45,409 nt of DNA from Chthoniobacterales bacterium (lineage in GTDB: Bacteria > Verrucomicrobiota > Verrucomicrobiia > Chthoniobacterales > UBA6821). The notes under the pieces were generated by a model. The model saw only the letters and a list, made by a program, of their open reading frames with translations. It ran no database searches and was not told the DNA's origin. Below are positions 41,045 to 45,409 of the stretch, one piece after another (the first letter of the stretch is position 1; every line of letters begins with the position of its first letter). The stretch lies in assembly GCA_019747895.1 (NCBI GenBank), contig JAIEQF010000028.1, positions 1-45,409 of the forward strand, read 5' to 3'. The translations under genes were made by a program, and so were the position numbers.

Positions 41045-43099
41045 ATGTCTTCAATAAAAAATCGAATTGCATCACTTCTGATATTAATTTTTCCATGGCT
41101 CTGCTTTTCAGGTTTTTTAGAATTTTGGTTTTGGCATCAGACCCACTTGCTTTCTTTTTCTTCCTTGGTCATATCATTGACATTAAGCGGATCGTGCTTG
41201 ATTTATGGAAATTTTTTTACTCGAAAAACTCAGTTGCCTTCTACTCTACAAGATCAAAAACCATTTCAATTAGTTTTAGGTTTTTTTGTTTTTAATACGC
41301 TTCTCTTTTTAATAACGATTCTAGGATCACTGAAAGTGGTCACAAGCTTTTGGCTCTTGGTTACCGGAGGTCTTGTGATCATGAGCAAAACCTTGCTGAA
41401 AAGTGAGAAGGCCTATTCTTTTTCACCATTAAAAAAAGATCTACCCGGGCTGCTCTGCTTGATTTTAAGCGGGCTAGGAGCAACGTTATGGTGTCATGAT
41501 GCCTTGAGTCTTCCTATTAATGATGGTCGCACGTTTTTTTTCCCGATCTGGCAAGACAGTTTTTTGCATGCTCGTCTCATCAGTATTTTTGCTCAGGCAG
41601 ATGGCATTCATGCTCTTTCAAACCTGTGTATGAAGGATTTTCCTATGGGGCTGTATCATTACGGCAGCTATCTTATACCAGCAGTCACAATTTCAGTGAC
41701 ACATGCCACAGCCTATGAAATTTTTTGCTGTTTCCTAGTCCCTATTGGAATTTTTCTTTCGGGATTAGCAGCCTTTTCTCTAGCAACAAGCCTATGGGGA
41801 GCATGGCCTGGACTTGCCGCAATTCTTGCAGTTGTTTTTTTGCCAGATGCCTATCAACAGGGGTTTCAAAATAAGTTTCTCAGTTATCATTTTTTGCAAC
41901 AGGTAGGGCCAGCCGGTTTGTATGGGACTGCTTGCGTAGCTGTTTCTTGGATTTTTATCTTAGAAGGATGCCGAGAAAAAAAACTTCCCCTCCTTGTTTT
42001 GGGATATGTTTTTCTTGCTATAACGGTGATTTATAAAGCGCAGCTTTTTGTGGCGAATGCCTTTTTAATCCTAATCTATCCTTGTTTTTTCTTTCTCCAA
42101 TGTCGTACGCGGTGGCGTCTATTGGTGGCATTGTTACTGACACTGCTTTTTTGCAGCGTGATTGCTATTTCACAACATTCCTCTTCCATCCCCATCATCC
42201 GGCTTGATGGAAGTTCCTTACATCGTTATGCAACCATGCTCAGTAATTGTATAACCCCAGGAAGACTACATGATTTTTTATTAGAAAAATTCGCAACTTA
42301 CCCATTTCGTACCCCATGGTATCAGATAGGAGCAGCCATGATGATCTTCTTTTGTACGCTGGGAATCTGGCCCCCCCTTTGGATCATCACAACTTTTTCT
42401 CTACGACGAAGAGCAGTATTACTAACACTGCTATTTCCCTTAGTTATTATTATCAATTACCTCATCATGTCTCTCGGTCTTGCCTTTGACACCAAACATA
42501 TCGGCATGCCTGAAGAGTTGGTTCATCGTCCTTTTGTCTGGGCCTATTTTGCAGTAACTGCCTGGACAGCTGGAGGGCTCTATTTTGTATTTTTTGAAAA
42601 TCGCTTTCCAAAGAGTCTACTTAGTCGAATGATTTGCTTGTTAATTTTATTGGTGAGTTTTACCACTCCACTCTTTTTTGCACATGGCCTTCAGACGATG
42701 CCTGCTTGGGGAAAAACACTCACATCAAATGCTGTGCCAGTAGATATGATGAAAGCCATCAATTTTATCCGAAATCACAGCTCTAATTTTGAAACACTCC
42801 AAGATTCAGAAGGAGATCCTTATTTCATAGTGACAGGATTAACCGAACGACAAGCCTATGCTATAACAAACTCTGAGTTGAATATTTCTGCATCTCCTGT
42901 TCTTACAACAAGGCTACAAAAACTGGAAGTTTTTAAAAAAATACAATCAGAGAAAGATCTTTTGTCATTCCTCCAAACGCACTCCATGGATTGGTACCTT
43001 TTACATCCTGACACTATTGTTGCTTGGCCAGATTCTTTTAAAAATAAAGTGGCTTTTGTAAGTGGTGGGTACCGTGTCTACCACTGGCCTCATCATTAA
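41045..43099 (+). CDS. Polytopic membrane protein, possibly GT-C glycosyltransferase or polymerase
   Basis: I do not recognise a named family. The 684 aa have about 12-13 hydrophobic segments spread over residues 10-550 and a soluble C-terminal part of about 130 aa (from roughly 555) that ends in DSFKNKVAFVSGGYRVYHWP. The first loop after about TM4 contains HDALSLPINDGRTFFFPIWQDSFLHARLI, a place where GT-C enzymes have an acidic catalytic motif. The combination of many helices with an extracytoplasmic C-terminal domain is that of GT-C sugar transferases that use polyprenyl-phosphate sugars, or of O-antigen polymerases. It is divergent from the tRNA-gmd side, and a separate reading frame at its start is only a shadow. 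Confidence 0.6.
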   Translation: MSSIKNRIASLLILIFPWLCFSGFLEFWFWHQTHLLSFSSLVISLTLSGSCLIYGNFFTRKTQLPSTLQDQKPFQLVLGFFVFNTLLFLITILGSLKVVTSFWLLVTGGLVIMSKTLLKSEKAYSFSPLKKDLPGLLCLILSGLGATLWCHDALSLPINDGRTFFFPIWQDSFLHARLISIFAQADGIHALSNLCMKDFPMGLYHYGSYLIPAVTISVTHATAYEIFCCFLVPIGIFLSGLAAFSLATSLWGAWPGLAAILAVVFLPDAYQQGFQNKFLSYHFLQQVGPAGLYGTACVAVSWIFILEGCREKKLPLLVLGYVFLAITVIYKAQLFVANAFLILIYPCFFFLQCRTRWRLLVALLLTLLFCSVIAISQHSSSIPIIRLDGSSLHRYATMLSNCITPGRLHDFLLEKFATYPFRTPWYQIGAAMMIFFCTLGIWPPLWIITTFSLRRRAVLLTLLFPLVIIINYLIMSLGLAFDTKHIGMPEELVHRPFVWAYFAVTAWTAGGLYFVFFENRFPKSLLSRMICLLILLVSFTTPLFFAHGLQTMPAWGKTLTSNAVPVDMMKAINFIRNHSSNFETLQDSEGDPYFIVTGLTERQAYAITNSELNISASPVLTTRLQKLEVFKKIQSEKDLLSFLQTHSMDWYLLHPDTIVAWPDSFKNKVAFVSGGYRVYHWPHH

Positions 43100-43191
43100 A
43101 AAATTTTTATGAGTCAGCCCCCAAATTCAAGAATCGCTATCACAAGATTGCTTTTTCATGACAGCTCGCTATCATTTTAGGCCGCTTGTTC

Positions 43192-45096
43192 ATGAAATCC
43201 CCCTGCCCCATCCAAGATCATCTGCATAAAATTTTATCCTCTCTTTTCTGCGCAGTGCTGGGAGTCTTCCTGCTTTTTCAAAGCGCATCCCTATTTGCAA
43301 CTCCTGCAGAGATGAATGCCATCAATCCTGTTCAAGTCGCAGATGCTGGCAACCAGGGCGATCCAATCGCTTACGGATGGGGCTCGGTTTCGTATGAATT
43401 TTGGATCGGAAAAAATGATGTTACCGTGGGAGAGTATGCCATTTTTCTTAATGCCGTGGCTCAAAAAGATCCGCTCCATCTTTACGACGCAAGAATGTGG
43501 AGCGATCGCTGGCAATTGATTCAACGCCTCGGACCTGACGATCAGGGGAATTTTCATTATCAGGCAAGAGCGGCCGCAAGCCGTTACCCCATTATTTTTA
43601 TCAGCTATAAAAATGCTCAACGTTATTGCAACTGGCTCGAAAATGGAAAACCAAGTGGCACTGAAATTGCTGGCATCACAGAAACAGGAACGTATGACCT
43701 CACCTCATCGACAGCTACCATTGCTGTTGCAGAAAAAACAGCGACATTCCGATTGCCGACGAATAATGAATATCACAAAGTGACCTACTACAAAGGAGGC
43801 AGCCTCAACGCTGGTTTTTACAAATATCCAACGCAAACAGACACGCTGCCTACAAGTCACTCGATGGATCTCAACGGAACTCACAATGTCAATGTTGGCT
43901 TGCGCTCGCAAGGAACGAACGGTCTCAATTTTTTACAAAACGTCGGCAACACCATCCACCTCGCCTCTTTTCCTAATACGACTTACGACGGTTGCAATCC
44001 TCATTCTGCGGGCTTCTACGGAACACATGATAATGGAAGCAATGTTGCTCAATGGACCAGTACCACCGACGGCTCTGGATCATTTCTCTTGGTGCGAGGC
44101 GCCGACTGGGATTATTGGGACCACAACACCAACATCTGGGATCCATTTTATTATACAGCATCAACTTCTTTACGCGTCCAAACTCCAGATCAGGCTGATG
44201 AGCATGTGGGATTTAGGGTGGTGGCTATTACACAAGAAAAAGCAAACTCAATTCCAACCGGACCAACAGCCCCTATTGTTGACCCAACTCCTGAACCGAC
44301 GCCAGAGCCAACGCCGACTCCAGAACCTTCACCAACTCCAGCGCCAAAACCAACGCCTAGTCTCATAGCCTTACCATCTCCTAACATTGTTGATTCAATT
44401 GCACCTTCTGATCTTCAACCAAACACCAAAGAATTTTTTGCAGCACGCGCAGCTTACGTAGAAGCAAATAATAAATATCATGAAGCTAATGATGCTTACG
44501 TTGCGGCTGATGTTCCCTACAAAGAAATCCAGGATAAATTTGTCGAGCTTTATGTTAAGGAACTATTTTCTCTCAGCGACCAATATCTCTCAGCGTATCA
44601 ACAATGGGGAGCGGAGAATTCTAATTTTATCGAAGTGAAAGAAAAATTTGATCTCTACTGGAATCAAGCAGGAGGATTATGGCTTCCTCATCTTGATGCT
44701 ATCGACAAACGGCTTCATCATGATAGAGATCTAAGGGATCAAGCTGAGCAAGAATATCAACTAGCTCAATCCGACTATAAGAACATTTGCACCAAGCTTG
44801 GTCATATTAACGATTCGTATGACAATCAAATCGTCCAATATAATCAGGCTATTCAAAATTATATTCCCGTTGCATATGCCTTTTTTGAAGCAGAGTCTGA
44901 TTGGGATCAGGCTATCGCTTTATATATCTACTGGCGACGACAGTATGTAACCAACTATGAAGAAGTTCCTGCAAATACTAAACAACGAGCTTCTGCTGAT
45001 TTTTGTATAAAATTTACAACTGATGACTATCAGAATAAAAATGTTGTCTATCAAGGAAAGTTAAAGGAGTTTAAAAAGGTATACTATCCTGAGTGA
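43192..45096 (+). CDS. Secreted SUMF1-fold (FGE-like) protein with Pro-rich linker and helical tail
   Basis: From the ATG at 43192 it has 634 aa: a signal peptide (to about residue 40, ...LFQSASLFA), then an FGE-sulfatase/SUMF1 domain (about 45-345) with VSYEFWIGKNDVTVGEYAIFLNAV, PIIFISYKNAQRYCNWLENGK, FRLPTNNEYHKVTYYKGG, NVAQWTSTTDG, FLLVRGADWDYW and HVGFRVV. The linker PTPEPTPEPTPTPEPSPTPA then leads to a long helical, Ala/Tyr/Glu-rich C-terminal part. The two catalytic Cys of formylglycine-generating enzyme near the RGADW end are not seen, so a binding or structural role is more likely than sulfatase activation. A TTG 6 bp upstream could also start it. Confidence 0.8.
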   Translation: MKSPCPIQDHLHKILSSLFCAVLGVFLLFQSASLFATPAEMNAINPVQVADAGNQGDPIAYGWGSVSYEFWIGKNDVTVGEYAIFLNAVAQKDPLHLYDARMWSDRWQLIQRLGPDDQGNFHYQARAAASRYPIIFISYKNAQRYCNWLENGKPSGTEIAGITETGTYDLTSSTATIAVAEKTATFRLPTNNEYHKVTYYKGGSLNAGFYKYPTQTDTLPTSHSMDLNGTHNVNVGLRSQGTNGLNFLQNVGNTIHLASFPNTTYDGCNPHSAGFYGTHDNGSNVAQWTSTTDGSGSFLLVRGADWDYWDHNTNIWDPFYYTASTSLRVQTPDQADEHVGFRVVAITQEKANSIPTGPTAPIVDPTPEPTPEPTPTPEPSPTPAPKPTPSLIALPSPNIVDSIAPSDLQPNTKEFFAARAAYVEANNKYHEANDAYVAADVPYKEIQDKFVELYVKELFSLSDQYLSAYQQWGAENSNFIEVKEKFDLYWNQAGGLWLPHLDAIDKRLHHDRDLRDQAEQEYQLAQSDYKNICTKLGHINDSYDNQIVQYNQAIQNYIPVAYAFFEAESDWDQAIALYIYWRRQYVTNYEEVPANTKQRASADFCIKFTTDDYQNKNVVYQGKLKEFKKVYYPE

Positions 45097-45409
45097 AAAT
45101 TACTGTAACGTCGTCACTAGAGGGCGTCTTGAAATTCAAGGATGAGACTTTTTAAGTTGTTTGAGCATTGTTCTTGTCATTGCTGAAGCTGGGAACATAA
45201 TTTGCTCACAATAAACAAATTGTATATTTTTACTAACAGGGTCTCTATCAGACCATTGCACCCTCTTCGTAAAAACGCTACAATGCCCTTAGCAGCTCGT
45301 CTGTTGGATGGAGTGCAGTACGTTACCACCTGAAATAAGGTCAGGTGTCCGGTTAGCGACAGGTGTCCGGTTAAGGGATGGGATTAATTAAAGTTTAGAG
45401 TTTTTTTCG
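45097..45409. other. Gene-free tail with tandem CAGGTGTCCGGTTA repeat
   Basis: No open frame longer than about 60 codons is present on either strand. At 45342-45355 and 45360-45373 the 14-mer CAGGTGTCCGGTTA occurs twice with an 18-nt period. A CTTGAAATTCAAG palindrome with a nearby GACTTTTT (45129-45155) may act as terminator of the preceding gene. The window stops before any adjoining element can be seen. Confidence 0.5.

Noticed and set aside
41023-41295. 90-codon open frame at the start of the polytopic membrane protein gene
   Set aside because: It overlaps the 684-codon frame, which has the continuous membrane-protein pattern.
1-45409. Prophage, integrative element or biosynthetic gene cluster
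   Set aside because: No integrase, phage structural, conjugation or multimodular synthase genes are present; the gene content is housekeeping and envelope.

Overview
The window is a bacterial chromosome segment with tightly packed, mostly housekeeping and cell-envelope genes, base composition in the mid-40s % GC by eye, and no phage or plasmid genes. A plastid/Chlamydia/Bacteroidetes-like long IspG (586 aa), a membrane pyrophosphatase, a GTP cyclohydrolase of the FolE2 type and a secreted SUMF1-fold protein fit a member of the PVC group (Verrucomicrobiota or a relative) best. This placement is an inference and is not secure.

Layout: 0.3-9 kb, minus strand: acetyltransferase, GT4 glycosyltransferase, trxB, Bcr/CflA-type efflux pump plus a DUF971 protein, hppA, lnt. 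9.2-17.2 kb: a membrane-anchored hypothetical gene divergent from a plus-strand run of a BsuPI-domain secreted protein, acpP, rmlB-rmlD, rsmE-folE2, dnaX and a small secreted protein. 17.5-26.7 kb, minus strand: an iron-uptake block (feoA, feoA, feoB, NUDIX, and a 46-aa Cys-rich Feo protein) running into three fucosyltransferase-like genes, with a fourth double-domain copy beyond ybaB. 26.8-28.8 kb: two TylF-like methyltransferases. 28.9-37.2 kb: clpB, a 3D-domain lipoprotein, two small secreted proteins, ispG and rseP. 37.3-40.8 kb, minus strand: a ParDE-type toxin-antitoxin pair, a host-attachment-family protein, then fcl and gmd (GDP-L-fucose synthesis) with a second ParDE-like pair wedged between them. 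40.9-45.4 kb: tRNA-Thr(CGT), a polytopic membrane protein, a secreted SUMF1-fold protein and a repeat-bearing tail. dTDP-rhamnose genes, GDP-fucose genes, sugar transferases and methyltransferases together point to a fucose/rhamnose-bearing surface polysaccharide.

The most unusual feature is the repeat content. (1) A roughly 144-bp long-hairpin element is present in five copies; two of these lie inside genes (rsmE and a TylF-like methyltransferase) without breaking the reading frame, like the Rickettsia palindromic elements. (2) A second, roughly 83-bp repeat lies at the left end and again in frame inside dnaX. (3) Many gene junctions carry arms made of imperfect 7-nt iterations, often as inverted pairs around an AT-rich loop, with several different heptamers built on the same plan. 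These arms run into coding sequence and supply protein C-termini, a signal peptide and linkers. Mini-hairpins with 3-nt loops accompany them. No transposase is encoded here, so any mobilising enzyme would have to lie elsewhere.
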